Source of the DNA: JAVVSK01 sp036654235
GTDB taxonomy: Bacteria > Bacillota > Clostridia > Christensenellales > CAG-138
Length of the DNA: 64,000 nt
Direction of reading: 5' to 3'
NCBI GenBank assembly: GCA_036654235.1
Contig: JAVVSK010000006.1
Span: forward strand, 1-64,000
Part shown: positions 17,429-26,819 of the stretch, one piece after another
Position numbering within the stretch: the first letter of the stretch is position 1
Layout: every line of letters starts with the position of its first letter
Made by a program: the position numbers and the translations under genes
The notes under the pieces: generated by a model
The model's input: only the letters and a program-made list of their open reading frames with translations
Told to the model about the DNA's origin: nothing
Database searches by the model: none

Positions 17429-18151
17429 ATGCGTATTGATGTTTATCCAAAAAACAGCAAGCTTTTAGATAACCATGTTTTTACTAGCACGGTTATAGTT
17501 ATTGATGTGCTTCGCGCGACAACGAGCATAACGATGGCGCTTAAAAACGGTGCGGAAAAGATAATTCCGGCGAGAGACGCGGGCGAGGCTGTAGATATTT
17601 TTAGTAAGTTGAATTTAGGCGATTGCGTAATGGCGGGCGAACGCGGTGGATTAAAGCTACCCGATTTTCAGCTCGGAAACTCGCCTCTTGAATTTACGGA
17701 GAGCGCGGTTAACGGTAAAACCGTTATATTCAGTACATCAAACGGGACTGCCGCGATTCATAACGCAAAGAGCGCTAAAAATTGTATTTTGGGCGCTATG
17801 ATAAATCGAACAGCCATAGCTAAAAAAGCGCTTTCTATGTTGGACGATGTAATAATACTTTGTGCCGGGACGGATGATATAATAGGCGCGGATGATATTG
17901 TTGCGGCGGGAGCTATAATAGACGCAATAACTAAAAATGCCGTATGTGCTATTGAGTTAACGGATATCGCGTTTATATGCGAATCTCTTTATGAGTCTTA
18001 TATAAGAGGTCAATTTAAGCTCAATAAGACGATGCATTATAGGCATCTTTGCGAGCTTAACCTTTTAAGCGACATTGAGTTTTCTTTTAAAACGGATCTT
18101 ACGGATATCGTGCCTGTTTATCGGAACGGTATAATAGAAAAATCCTGCTGA
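17429..18151 (+). CDS. comB: 2-phosphosulfolactate phosphatase family protein (ComB-like)
   Basis: A 240-residue protein of the ComB family, Mg-dependent phosphatases that convert 2-phosphosulfolactate to sulfolactate. Signature blocks are VIVIDVLRATTSI near the N terminus, AGERGGLKLPDFQLGNSP (about residues 68-85), FSTSNGT, and the central ILCAGTDD...ADDIVAAG. I start it at ATG 17429 because AAAAGGAG lies eight bases upstream; a longer frame from 17318 runs through the promoter. In Bacillota without coenzyme M the physiological substrate is uncertain. It is followed after 37 bases by an ECF-type sigma factor on the same strand. Confidence 0.87.
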   Translation: MRIDVYPKNSKLLDNHVFTSTVIVIDVLRATTSITMALKNGAEKIIPARDAGEAVDIFSKLNLGDCVMAGERGGLKLPDFQLGNSPLEFTESAVNGKTVIFSTSNGTAAIHNAKSAKNCILGAMINRTAIAKKALSMLDDVIILCAGTDDIIGADDIVAAGAIIDAITKNAVCAIELTDIAFICESLYESYIRGQFKLNKTMHYRHLCELNLLSDIEFSFKTDLTDIVPVYRNGIIEKSC

Positions 18152-18188
18152 CCGATCAATTTGGTCTTGACTGTAAACGGTATGGTCG

Positions 18189-18713
18189 ATGAATTACGAA
18201 TCGGAGTTCATGAATGAACTCTACAATAAATATTTTTTTGATATTGTAAGATACTGCAAGGCTCTTCTCGCCGGAGATGAGGTTTTGGCGGTAGATTGTG
18301 CGCACACGGTTTTTGATGAAGCACGTAATAATATAAGTAAACTTAAAAAGCATAAGAACGTAGCCGGCTGGCTAATGCTAACGGCGAAGCATAGGGTTAT
18401 GCGAACGGTCAGAGGTTTAGCTCTGAAAAGGATACGTGAAACGGATATAGATGAGATGGCCGAGAGATACGAGGAGTCGCTTAGCTATATTCAAAATTAT
18501 GAAATAGAGCTTTCAGATACGGATATTGAAAACAAAAAACAAGAAATTTTAAATTCACTTTCTCTTGACGAAAGACATATTTACGATATGTACTATAAAG
18601 ATCGTAAAAAACAAAAGGAAATAGCGCTTGAGCTGAATGTAAGCTCAGACGCTGTTCGAATGAGGCTGGTTAGAATAAAAAGAAAGATAACGGATATTTT
18701 GATGCAAAAATGA
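18189..18713 (+). CDS. ECF-type RNA polymerase sigma factor
   Basis: A 174-residue sigma-70 family protein of the short extracytoplasmic-function type. Region 2 covers about residues 5-80, with VAGWLMLTAKHRVMRTVRG as the region 2.3-2.4 equivalent. Region 4 (about 115-170) has DERHIYDMYYKDRKKQKEIA and the helix-turn-helix ELNVSSDAVRMRLVRIKRKI. I see no adjacent anti-sigma gene: the next gene is glgC. The start at 18189 has only a weak ribosome binding site (GGTATGG); an in-frame ATG at 18210 is an alternative. Target promoters are unknown. Confidence 0.82.
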   Translation: MNYESEFMNELYNKYFFDIVRYCKALLAGDEVLAVDCAHTVFDEARNNISKLKKHKNVAGWLMLTAKHRVMRTVRGLALKRIRETDIDEMAERYEESLSYIQNYEIELSDTDIENKKQEILNSLSLDERHIYDMYYKDRKKQKEIALELNVSSDAVRMRLVRIKRKITDILMQK

Positions 18714-18749
18714 AGCTTTTGATAAAGCTAAAAGAGGAGTTGAATAACA

Positions 18750-19961
18750 ATGAGGAAGAAAAAACTCATAGCGATGCTTTTGGCGGGAGGTCAGGGGAGT
18801 AGGCTGAGCGTGCTTACTCATAAAACAGCAAAGCCGGCCGTGCCCTTTGGGGGGAAGTACCGGATAATTGACTTTCCATTGTCCAATTGCGTCAACTCAT
18901 ATATCGACACTGTCGGCGTATTAACACAATACGAACCCCTAGCGTTAAACGCGTATTTAGGCAGCGGTCAAGCATGGGATCTGGACAGAAACAGCGGGGG
19001 CGTTTACGTACTTCCGCCGTATGTTAAAGAGGGCAGTTCCGGCGATTGGTACAGCGGGACGGCGAATGCAATTTACCAAAATATCGAGTTTATCGATCAA
19101 TTCAATCCTACGCATGTTTTAATTTTAAGCGGAGACCATATATACAAAATGGATTACAGCGAGATGCTGGCATTTCATGAAAAAAACGACGCGGACGCGA
19201 CTATCGCGGTTTTTAGAACCCCGATCAGCGAGGCGAGCCGATTTGGAATAATGAACACCGATGAAAACGAAAAAATTATCGAGTTTGAGGAAAAACCGGA
19301 AAATCCAAAGTCGGATAGGGCAAGCATGGGCGTTTACATATTTAAATGGAGCGTACTTAGAAAATACCTTATAGATGATGAAAACGATGAAAAGTCCGAG
19401 AACGACTTTGGGAGGAATATAATCCCGAATATGCTTGAAGATGGACTTCCTATGTACGCATATTCGTTTTATGGCTATTGGAAAGATGTTGGGACAATAG
19501 CCAGCCTATATGAATCAAACATGGATCTCCTTTCCGACCCGCCTAAACTCGAGCTTTATGATCCGTCTCATCGTATATATAGCAAAAGCCCGATTGCGCC
19601 GCCGCATTTTGTCGGTAAAAATGGCGATATCGTTCATTCTATCGTTACAGAGGGCTGTTCAATATACGGTAGAGTTGAAGGGAGCGTACTTTTTGCGGGA
19701 GTTACCGTTGATAACGGTGCCGTTGTCACGGATTCGGTTATAATGCCAAACGCGAAGATCCTAAAAAACGCGGTAGTTAAAAAAGCTATTGTAGGTGAAA
19801 ACGCCGTCGTCGGCGCGGGAGCTATGATCGGAACGGTTTTAGAGAAAGGAATTGATAACTCTATGACGGGCGATATTACGCTTATCGGGAACGATGTTAT
19901 AGTCGAGGACGGAGAGATAGTTCCTATCGGTATGGTTGAAAAAGAAAAATACAGGGGGTGA
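18750..19961 (+). CDS. glgC: Glucose-1-phosphate adenylyltransferase
   Basis: A 403-residue ADP-glucose pyrophosphorylase, the committed step of glycogen synthesis (Glc-1-P + ATP to ADP-glucose + PPi). The N-terminal nucleotidyltransferase fold has AMLLAGGQGSRLSVLT (about residues 8-23), a KPAVPFGGKYRIIDFPLSN block, LSGDHIYKMDY, and GYWKDVGT near residue 245. A C-terminal left-handed beta helix follows (GENAVVGAGAMIG). All catalytic residues appear present. GAGGAG precedes the ATG. It is translationally linked to glgD (four bases from stop to first ATG), the usual Clostridia arrangement in which GlgD modulates GlgC. No glycogen synthase gene lies in the window. Confidence 0.95.
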   Translation: MRKKKLIAMLLAGGQGSRLSVLTHKTAKPAVPFGGKYRIIDFPLSNCVNSYIDTVGVLTQYEPLALNAYLGSGQAWDLDRNSGGVYVLPPYVKEGSSGDWYSGTANAIYQNIEFIDQFNPTHVLILSGDHIYKMDYSEMLAFHEKNDADATIAVFRTPISEASRFGIMNTDENEKIIEFEEKPENPKSDRASMGVYIFKWSVLRKYLIDDENDEKSENDFGRNIIPNMLEDGLPMYAYSFYGYWKDVGTIASLYESNMDLLSDPPKLELYDPSHRIYSKSPIAPPHFVGKNGDIVHSIVTEGCSIYGRVEGSVLFAGVTVDNGAVVTDSVIMPNAKILKNAVVKKAIVGENAVVGAGAMIGTVLEKGIDNSMTGDITLIGNDVIVEDGEIVPIGMVEKEKYRG

Positions 19962-19965
19962 CATG

Positions 19966-21090
19966 ATGCAAAATAATGTTTTTGGGCTTATATATACCGG
20001 CGAATCCAATATGCAGTTGCGCGATATAACGGTTTCGCGCTCTATTGCTGCGGTTCCCTTCGGCGGACGGTATCGCTGTATTGATTTTGTTATGAGCGCA
20101 CTTGTAAATTCAGGTATCACCAATGTCGGACTTATAATGCAAAAAAATTATCATTCGCTTATCGACCATGTCGGAAGCGGAAAAGAATGGGATTTGCATA
20201 GGAAGCGCGATGGATTATTTATCCTTCCCCCGTTTTTAACGAAAGATAATATTGGGATATTTAAAGGTACCGTAGACGCCTTACAGTCGTCCCTTGGCTA
20301 TATAAGGCGAAGCTCGCAACGCTACATGATATTGACGGGAAGTCATACATTATATAATATGCAATTCAACGATATGATAGCTCAGCATATGGATACGGGT
20401 GCCGATATAACAATGATGTATAATATCGAAAAAAGATTTAATTCGGATGACCAATATGATGATCTTCGCCTTACAATGGACGATTCAGGCAGGATAACCG
20501 ACATGATGATAGATCCGTTTAAGCCCGTCACGAATTGCCGTTGTTGCGATGTTTATATAATGGAAAAAACGCTTCTTGAATATCTGATTGAGGAGGCGAC
20601 AACTCATGCGCTGCATGACTTTACGAAGGACATACTCCTAAAAAAAGTGAATTCTCTGAAGATGTATGGCTATCGGTATGACGGCTACGTTGCGCGTCTC
20701 GACTCGCTGAATTTATTTTATAAACACAACATGGCGCTTTTAGACCGCGAGGTGCGCGAGGATTTATTTAATCCGGATCACCCCATATATACTAAAATTA
20801 AAGACGAAGTGCCCGCGAAATATGGAAGCAATGCTCATGTTAGAAATTCCATAGTTGCCGACGGATGCGTTATAGACGGTATAGTCGAAAATTCGGTTCT
20901 GTTTCGCGGGGTTAGAATTGAGGCGGGAGCGGAGGTAAGAAACTGTATAGTTATGCAGGGTTCGGAGATTCAACGCGGTGCGAGTCTCGACTGTACAATA
21001 CTCGATAAATCGGTTACGGTTAAGCGAAATAGGAGGCTCGCCGGATACGATGGATTCCCCGTTATTTTACGAAAGGGCAGTATCGTTTGA
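19966..21090 (+). CDS. glgD: Glucose-1-phosphate adenylyltransferase regulatory subunit
   Basis: A 374-residue GlgC paralogue, the non-catalytic partner found in Bacillota. It keeps the fold (AVPFGGRYRCIDFVMS, VGSGKEWDLHRKRDG, LTGSHTLYNMQFND), but its N-terminal loop is FGLIYTGESN in place of the GlgC LLAGGQGSRL. The GDH catalytic block is GSH, consistent with lost catalysis. A short beta-helix C terminus is present. I choose the ATG at 19966 (seven bases after GGGGG); the ATG at 19963 is too close to the ribosome binding site. Confidence 0.93.
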   Translation: MQNNVFGLIYTGESNMQLRDITVSRSIAAVPFGGRYRCIDFVMSALVNSGITNVGLIMQKNYHSLIDHVGSGKEWDLHRKRDGLFILPPFLTKDNIGIFKGTVDALQSSLGYIRRSSQRYMILTGSHTLYNMQFNDMIAQHMDTGADITMMYNIEKRFNSDDQYDDLRLTMDDSGRITDMMIDPFKPVTNCRCCDVYIMEKTLLEYLIEEATTHALHDFTKDILLKKVNSLKMYGYRYDGYVARLDSLNLFYKHNMALLDREVREDLFNPDHPIYTKIKDEVPAKYGSNAHVRNSIVADGCVIDGIVENSVLFRGVRIEAGAEVRNCIVMQGSEIQRGASLDCTILDKSVTVKRNRRLAGYDGFPVILRKGSIV

Positions 21091-21250
21091 TCCGAATAAG
21101 GCGGCGCGACCGAGATTAAGGGCGACTTTTTTCGGATATTTGCGGCGAAACGGTAGCAGCTTTTAGCATGTTAATTAACATTAACATTAAACCCGACAAT
21201 ATCCCTTCATACTGACTATCGTGCTAGGATTTTATATTTTTCATAGGATG

Positions 21251-21279
21251 TTGACAAGTATGAAGAAGGGTCTTATTAT
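21251..21279 (+). promoter_or_regulatory. Promoter of gdhA
   Basis: TTGACA (21251-21256), a 17-base spacer, then TATTAT (21274-21279). Confidence 0.8.
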
Positions 21280-21323
21280 AACACTGGCGTACGAAGCCAC
21301 AATAATTTATTCGGAGGTTCTTT

Positions 21324-22670
21324 ATGAACGCTTACATTCAGGAGGTTCTTGACGCGGTTAAGAAACGCGATGCAAATGAGCCGGAGTTTATTCAAACAGT
21401 TGAAGAGGTTTTCAAATCCTTGGAGGTGGTTGTTGAAAAGCACCCCGAGTATCAAAAAGCTGCTCTCTTAGAGAGAATGGTAGAGCCTGAAAGAGTCATT
21501 GAGTTTCGTGTTACATGGGTTGATGACAAAGGTCAGACGAACGTAAACCGTGGTTACAGAGTACAGTTTAACTCTGCTATAGGACCCTATAAGGGCGGTC
21601 TTAGATTCCATCCCTCCGTATATCTTGGAATTTTGAAGTTTTTGGGCTTTGAACAGACCTTTAAAAACAGTCTTACAAGCCTACCTATAGGCGGTGGTAA
21701 GGGCGGAAGCGATTTTGATCCTCGTGGAAAGAGTGACGCTGAGGTTATGCGTTTCTGCCAGTCATTTATGACCGAGCTTTATAGGCATATAGGACCGGAT
21801 ATTGATATTCCGGCCGGCGATATTGGCGTAGGCGGAAGAGAAATCGGTTATCTGTTTGGTCAGTATAAGCGCATTCGCGGTGCATATGAAAACGGCGTAT
21901 TAACGGGCAAGGGAATGAGCTACGGCGGAAGCCTTATTCGTCCGGAAGCTACAGGCTTTGGCGCGATATATTATACTGCCGAGGTTCTTAAACATCAGAA
22001 GGACAGCTTTAAGGGTAAGACATTTGCTGTTTCCGGTTTCGGTAACGTTGCTTGGGGTGCTTGCACGAAGATCGCGGAATTTGGCGGCAAGGCTGTTACG
22101 ATAAGCGGACCCGACGGTTATATCTACGATCCGGACGGAATAGTAACAAAAGAAAAATTGGACTATATGCTTGAGATGCGCGCGAGCGGTCGCGATAAGG
22201 CTCAAGATTATGCCGATAAGTTTGGAGTACAGTTCTTCCCGAAACAGAAACCTTGGGGAACTAAAGTTGATATCGCCCTTCCTTGCGCAACTCAGAACGA
22301 GATAAATATGGAAGAAGCGAAGAAAATCATTGCAAACGGCACGAAGTATTATATAGAAGTTGCTAATATGCCTACGACTAACGACGCTCTTGAGTATATT
22401 ATGGACAGCGGCATAGTTGTTGCTCCGAGTAAGGCTGTTAACGCCGGTGGCGTTGCGACATCTTCTCTCGAAATGAGCCAGAACTCAATGCGCTATAACT
22501 GGACAGCGGAAGAAGTCGACGCTAAGCTGCATCAGATAATGATCAATATTCATGATGCATCTATGAAAGCTGCTGAAGAATGTGGTCTTGGTTACAATCT
22601 CGTTGCCGGTGCGAATATCGCGGGCTTCAAGAAAGTTGCCGAAGCTATGATGGCTCAGGGTTTAGTTTAA
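21324..22670 (+). CDS. gdhA: NADP-type glutamate dehydrogenase
   Basis: A 448-residue hexameric glutamate dehydrogenase that interconverts 2-oxoglutarate plus ammonia and glutamate. The substrate domain has GPYKGGLRFHPSV (about residues 88-100), LPIGGGKGGSDFDPRGKSD with catalytic Lys, and PAGDIGVGGREIGYL. The Rossmann domain has VSGFGNVAWGA, and the C-terminal block NAGGVATSSLEMSQNS is present. The length and the sequence after GFGNVA fit the anabolic NADP enzymes, but cofactor choice is inferred. The ribosome binding site is CGGAGG. It has its own promoter and terminator. Confidence 0.95.
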   Translation: MNAYIQEVLDAVKKRDANEPEFIQTVEEVFKSLEVVVEKHPEYQKAALLERMVEPERVIEFRVTWVDDKGQTNVNRGYRVQFNSAIGPYKGGLRFHPSVYLGILKFLGFEQTFKNSLTSLPIGGGKGGSDFDPRGKSDAEVMRFCQSFMTELYRHIGPDIDIPAGDIGVGGREIGYLFGQYKRIRGAYENGVLTGKGMSYGGSLIRPEATGFGAIYYTAEVLKHQKDSFKGKTFAVSGFGNVAWGACTKIAEFGGKAVTISGPDGYIYDPDGIVTKEKLDYMLEMRASGRDKAQDYADKFGVQFFPKQKPWGTKVDIALPCATQNEINMEEAKKIIANGTKYYIEVANMPTTNDALEYIMDSGIVVAPSKAVNAGGVATSSLEMSQNSMRYNWTAEEVDAKLHQIMINIHDASMKAAEECGLGYNLVAGANIAGFKKVAEAMMAQGLV

Positions 22671-22701
22671 ATTTAGAATTTATTACGAAACAATAAACAT
22701 T

Positions 22702-22748
22702 GCCGGGGGATACTGCTTTTTAAAAGCGGGCGTCCCCCTGCTTTTTTA
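22702..22748 (+). terminator. Terminator after gdhA
   Basis: GGGGGA (22705-22710) pairs with TCCCCC (22733-22738) around an interior with a second short GC/AT helix, followed by CTGCTTTTTT. The rest of the gap to 22937 is AT-rich with no gene visible. Confidence 0.75.
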
Positions 22749-22937
22749 TACTATAGACGTGTATTCACGAACACATAAGACTGACGTAAAGCAAATATAT
22801 GAAATATTTAAGCGTTAAATATTCAATAAATTCATGCATAAAATCATCAATATTTTGCATAAAGTCCACACGCGAGTGCAGGTAAATATTTCCAAACGTC
22901 ATGTGTAACAAAACTGTTAATAATAACCTAAATGCAC

Positions 22938-22966
22938 TTTACAGAAGTCGAAAAACAGTGTATACT
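22938..22966 (+). promoter_or_regulatory. Promoter of the SpoIID/SH3 protein gene
   Basis: TTTACA (22938-22943), a 17-base spacer, then TATACT (22961-22966). Confidence 0.65.
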
Positions 22967-23023
22967 ATACATATACGGATGGAAAACATTCACGTATTTG
23001 TTTATATAAGGGGTATTTAGAGG

Positions 23024-25867
23024 ATGAAGAAAATTTTATGTGTGCTTTTGTTGATAGCTTTTACGCTCTCCACATTGTCCGCACTACCCGCTTTTTCATC
23101 ATACGCGGAAGGTAACGACGATTTGCGGTTTATAAGGGTTAAGCTTACGACGCAAAGAGCAACGGTGCTCTTAATTGAAGTTAATGGGACTTATTTTATT
23201 GAGGAGAATGGGTTTACATTTACCGGAGGTACTTTAACCGCGGCAATTGAGGGAACGGAGGTAACGCTGACTCATTCGGAAGTTGGATTTGTCTATAAAG
23301 GAGTGATATGTAATATAATCCGCTCAAATTTAGACAGAACGCAGGGGCATTTAAAATTCAACAACAAAAGTTATCTGGGTCATTTCAGAATGGATGTTGC
23401 AAAAGACACTGATAATAGCAATAACAATATATTGCGAATTATAAATAAAGTGCCTATGGCGCAATATCTTTACGGAGTACTTGCGGGAGAGATTGGCGAC
23501 CGATATCCGGCAGAAGCTCTAAAATCACAAGCTTTGGCTGCAAAGGGATATGCTATGTCGTTTTTATCGCCAAACGCTGATTACGATATAGTCGATACTT
23601 CGGCGCGTCAGGTATATGCGGGTTACTATGCGAATTATACAAATTGTATTGAGGCGGTTGATTCGACGATAGGAGATATTCTAACCTTCAACCAAAAACC
23701 GCTTAGAACGTACTATGCGGCGAGTAACGGAGGCGAAACGAGCCTTCCTACATATGCATGGCCGGGTACTTCTCAAAGCGAGAACAACGGCTATTCAGTA
23801 TCGCTAGACGACCCGGATTTTTTAAACACGGGTAGTAAAAAATTTATCATAGATATACCTATAGGTTCTGCCGGAAATATGTCTCCAGATCTTTTTGATC
23901 TTTTAAGGGATCAGGCGTCATCGGCGCTTAGCAAGAACGTGTCATCAATAGAACGCGTTTATTCGGCGGAACTTAATACACCGACGAACGAGGGCGTAAT
24001 TAGGAGTATGGCGCGCGCCACCGTAGCTATGGCCGTTATTGCGGATGGAGAGGAAAGAGATGTCAACGTAGATTTTTCGACTGAACTTTTCAGAGAATAT
24101 GATACGACGGGAAAGATAACTCTCCGAACTTTTTGGGGCGAGGAAATAGACGGAGCATATCGTGTATATAATGTCAGATGGGGACATGGGGTTGGACTTT
24201 CTCAGCGCGGAGCGCAGCAGAGGGCGACTAACGGCGATGATTACGTCGAGATACTTTCGTTCTATTATCCGGGAAGCAACTTATCATCATTCGAATGCAC
24301 CGTTCCGGACGAGAACGACGTTATAGCGCCACCGGATATGCCTCCTATAAACCCGACGATGTCCGTCCGTCCCGAGCTTACGCCGCCTAGTATAATGACG
24401 ATAAGCCCGGTTATTACTCCAAATTCGACCTCGCCGTTGAATAACTCGCCGACATCGTCGGGAGTGATAATTGTTCCGTCGCCGTCTCTTGCGCCGACGC
24501 CGAAACCGACCACAGCCCCGGATATTGTAGCTTACGGAAAAATAACGGGCGACGGAGTAAATCTTAGAAGCGGTCCCGCCGTTACATATTCCATCATAAT
24601 GAAGATGTCGATAAATACACCTGTAAATATATACGATATGAGCGATTCGCGCTGGTATTATGTATCTGTTGGCGATGTATTCGGATATGTAAGTTCAACA
24701 TATGTTGAGATAACGGGTCATCCGGGCGGTCAACCGACACCGCCGCCAGAGGAACTTGTTTTTGACGGAGAAACATATTATACGGGTGTTATAATAAACG
24801 AGGGAGTTAACTTTAGAAGCGAGCCAAAAGAAGACTCGGTTTCTCTCGGAAGACTTCATAAAGGGACGGAGCTATATATTTGGAACAGCTCAGGAAATTA
24901 CTATTATGTTCAGGTTGGGCTTCTGTACGGATACGTTGAAAAGGGATACATAAGGGTAACGGGGACGCATTCGATAAGCGAGGCGAACGACCCAATAATG
25001 GCCAGCGGAGTTACGACGGGTAGCGTTAACCTAAGAACGGGACCGGGAACGAATTATCCGGTAGTTACGACTTTGAGCAGGGATACTCAACTTTTAATCT
25101 ACAGTATGCAGGGCGGATGGTATAATGTATTGGCAAACGGAATTCGTGGGTACGTAAGTTCAATGTACGTTTCGATAACTGCGTTTTTACCGGGCAATCC
25201 GAACGTGCCCGACGAACTAACCGGAAACGCTATCGGCGAAGGGACGGTTACGGGGAACGGAGTTAGCTTTAGATTATCGCCCGACATCGGAAGTCAGGTA
25301 ATAGCTCTTCTTTCAAAAAATACGAAAGTTTTTGTATATGGTATTGATGGAGATTGGTACGAGGTTTCGCATGACGCATCTAGGGGATATATACATAAAG
25401 ATTATTTAGATGTAACCTACTATAATGCAGAAAGTCAGCCAGAGGATCCGGAGACGCATCTCGCTATAGGGCGGACGACCGGAAGCGTAAACTTTAGACT
25501 ACACCCGAGTACGAGTGCCGAGATTATAAGAAGACTAAGCTCCTCGTCTATGATAACGATAGTCGGTCAAACTAACGAATGGTATTTCGTAGTTTATGAC
25601 GGAGTTACCGGTTATGTCTCGAAAACATATACGCTCATAGTTGATGTTGGAACAGTACCGATAGCTTCTGTTTCAGAAGATTGGCAAAGTCGGGCGGCGA
25701 CGGTTACGCATGGAGTTAATATGAGGACGCGCCCGAGTACAGATTCGCATATATTACGGTTATTGCCCGTAAATTGTGCTTTGAAACTCATAGCGCCGTA
25801 TGGCGAATGGTCTTTGGTTATTGAAAACAATCAGTTTGGTTTTGTTGTTTCGGCATATATAAATTGA
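23024..25867 (+). CDS. SpoIID/LytB-domain protein with six SH3b repeats
   Basis: A 947-residue exported cell-wall protein. A signal peptide ends near ALPAFSSYA (about residue 28). A SpoIID/LytB domain (about residues 125-425) has YGVLAGEIGDRYPAEALKSQALAAKGYA, in which the Glu after AG matches the catalytic Glu of SpoIID lytic transglycosylases, and WGHGVGLSQRGAQ near its end. A Pro/Ser/Thr linker (about 430-500) follows, then six bacterial SH3 domains of about 60 residues, each with a GVN(L/F)R start and a GYV end. Such proteins cut glycan strands. Given the size and SH3 array a vegetative wall role is as likely as spore engulfment. The next gene, ispE, starts six bases later. Confidence 0.9.
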   Translation: MKKILCVLLLIAFTLSTLSALPAFSSYAEGNDDLRFIRVKLTTQRATVLLIEVNGTYFIEENGFTFTGGTLTAAIEGTEVTLTHSEVGFVYKGVICNIIRSNLDRTQGHLKFNNKSYLGHFRMDVAKDTDNSNNNILRIINKVPMAQYLYGVLAGEIGDRYPAEALKSQALAAKGYAMSFLSPNADYDIVDTSARQVYAGYYANYTNCIEAVDSTIGDILTFNQKPLRTYYAASNGGETSLPTYAWPGTSQSENNGYSVSLDDPDFLNTGSKKFIIDIPIGSAGNMSPDLFDLLRDQASSALSKNVSSIERVYSAELNTPTNEGVIRSMARATVAMAVIADGEERDVNVDFSTELFREYDTTGKITLRTFWGEEIDGAYRVYNVRWGHGVGLSQRGAQQRATNGDDYVEILSFYYPGSNLSSFECTVPDENDVIAPPDMPPINPTMSVRPELTPPSIMTISPVITPNSTSPLNNSPTSSGVIIVPSPSLAPTPKPTTAPDIVAYGKITGDGVNLRSGPAVTYSIIMKMSINTPVNIYDMSDSRWYYVSVGDVFGYVSSTYVEITGHPGGQPTPPPEELVFDGETYYTGVIINEGVNFRSEPKEDSVSLGRLHKGTELYIWNSSGNYYYVQVGLLYGYVEKGYIRVTGTHSISEANDPIMASGVTTGSVNLRTGPGTNYPVVTTLSRDTQLLIYSMQGGWYNVLANGIRGYVSSMYVSITAFLPGNPNVPDELTGNAIGEGTVTGNGVSFRLSPDIGSQVIALLSKNTKVFVYGIDGDWYEVSHDASRGYIHKDYLDVTYYNAESQPEDPETHLAIGRTTGSVNFRLHPSTSAEIIRRLSSSSMITIVGQTNEWYFVVYDGVTGYVSKTYTLIVDVGTVPIASVSEDWQSRAATVTHGVNMRTRPSTDSHILRLLPVNCALKLIAPYGEWSLVIENNQFGFVVSAYIN

Positions 25868-25873
25868 GGCTCA

Positions 25874-26632
25874 ATGTCTGAATTAATTTTAAAAGCTCAA
25901 GCTAAAGTTAATCTTTCGCTTGAGATAATCAATAAACGCAGTGACGGTTATCACAATTTGAGGAGTCTCATGCATGAGATTCCTCTTTGTGATACATTAT
26001 TTATTTCGGAAGACGATAAAATCAGCATAAAATGCAATATTCCTCTTCCGGAAAACAATACGGCGTTTCGCGCGGCAAGCCTCTATGGGGAGGCTTGCCG
26101 ACGCGCTATAGGAGCTAATATTATAATAGAAAAGCATATACCGAGCGAAGCGGGCTTTGGCGGTGGATCTGCAGATGCGGCGGCGGTACTTAAAGCTTTA
26201 CAAAAAATATATGGCTTTCTTGACGAGAAGGAACTATATTCTGTTGCCGCTAAGGTTGGAGCGGACGTACCTTTTTGTCTAATGGGAGGGGCGGCTATTG
26301 CAACGGGCATAGGGGATATACTTGAACCCGTTCCTTATTTTGATATGCATATTGGCTTTGAAAAGCCGGATATTGGAATAAGCACGGCGCGTCTTTTTTC
26401 AATGTATCGTAAAGCCGAAGATAATAATAGTTTTTATTTTGATTCGCTTTTAAAATCATATCTTGATAAAAATGTTTTTTCTGTAGCTATGTACCTATAT
26501 AACGAACTCGAACCTTTCGCTATGCGTATTTGTCCAAAAATAGAGGATAAAAAAAGGTTGCTAATTGAAAAGGGCGCTATAAATGCCAGTATGACGGGGA
26601 GCGGTTCAGCTGTTTTTGGTATTTTCAAATAA
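25874..26632 (+). CDS. ispE: 4-diphosphocytidyl-2-C-methyl-D-erythritol kinase
   Basis: A 252-residue GHMP kinase of the non-mevalonate isoprenoid pathway; it phosphorylates CDP-methylerythritol. Motif 1 is KAQAKVNLSLEI (catalytic Lys around residue 9), the ATP loop is PSEAGFGGGSADAAAVL (about 90-106), and motif 3 is MTGSGSAVFGIF at the C terminus. It is short compared with the usual 280-300 residues but has every motif. GAGG precedes the ATG and the gene follows the SpoIID gene by six bases, so it is probably co-transcribed with it. Confidence 0.93.
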   Translation: MSELILKAQAKVNLSLEIINKRSDGYHNLRSLMHEIPLCDTLFISEDDKISIKCNIPLPENNTAFRAASLYGEACRRAIGANIIIEKHIPSEAGFGGGSADAAAVLKALQKIYGFLDEKELYSVAAKVGADVPFCLMGGAAIATGIGDILEPVPYFDMHIGFEKPDIGISTARLFSMYRKAEDNNSFYFDSLLKSYLDKNVFSVAMYLYNELEPFAMRICPKIEDKKRLLIEKGAINASMTGSGSAVFGIFK

Positions 26633-26708
26633 ACAGACGGAATAACATAAACGGCTTTTATTAAACCAAATTAACAATTCATCAACTTAACATATTTTTA
26701 GAATATGT

Positions 26709-26737
26709 TTGAAATATAGCGGAATAAGTGATACAAT
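26709..26737 (+). promoter_or_regulatory. Promoter of the first dockerin protein gene
   Basis: TTGAAA (26709-26714), a 17-base spacer, then TACAAT (26732-26737). The predicted 5' UTR of about 75 bases contains short stems (AGAGCC/GGTTCT and AGCTC/GAGCT) before AAAGGAAAG. Confidence 0.75.
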
Positions 26738-26819
26738 ACGAAACAGGGGGAGAGCCGACTAATGGTTCTGCACACCGAATTGAGCTCTTATTTCGAGCTA
26801 AACGAAAGGAAAGAAAAAA

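Noticed and set aside
26738..26815. Riboswitch upstream of the first dockerin gene
   Set aside because: Two short stems are present, but I found no match to the conserved cores of c-di-GMP or other riboswitches that I know.
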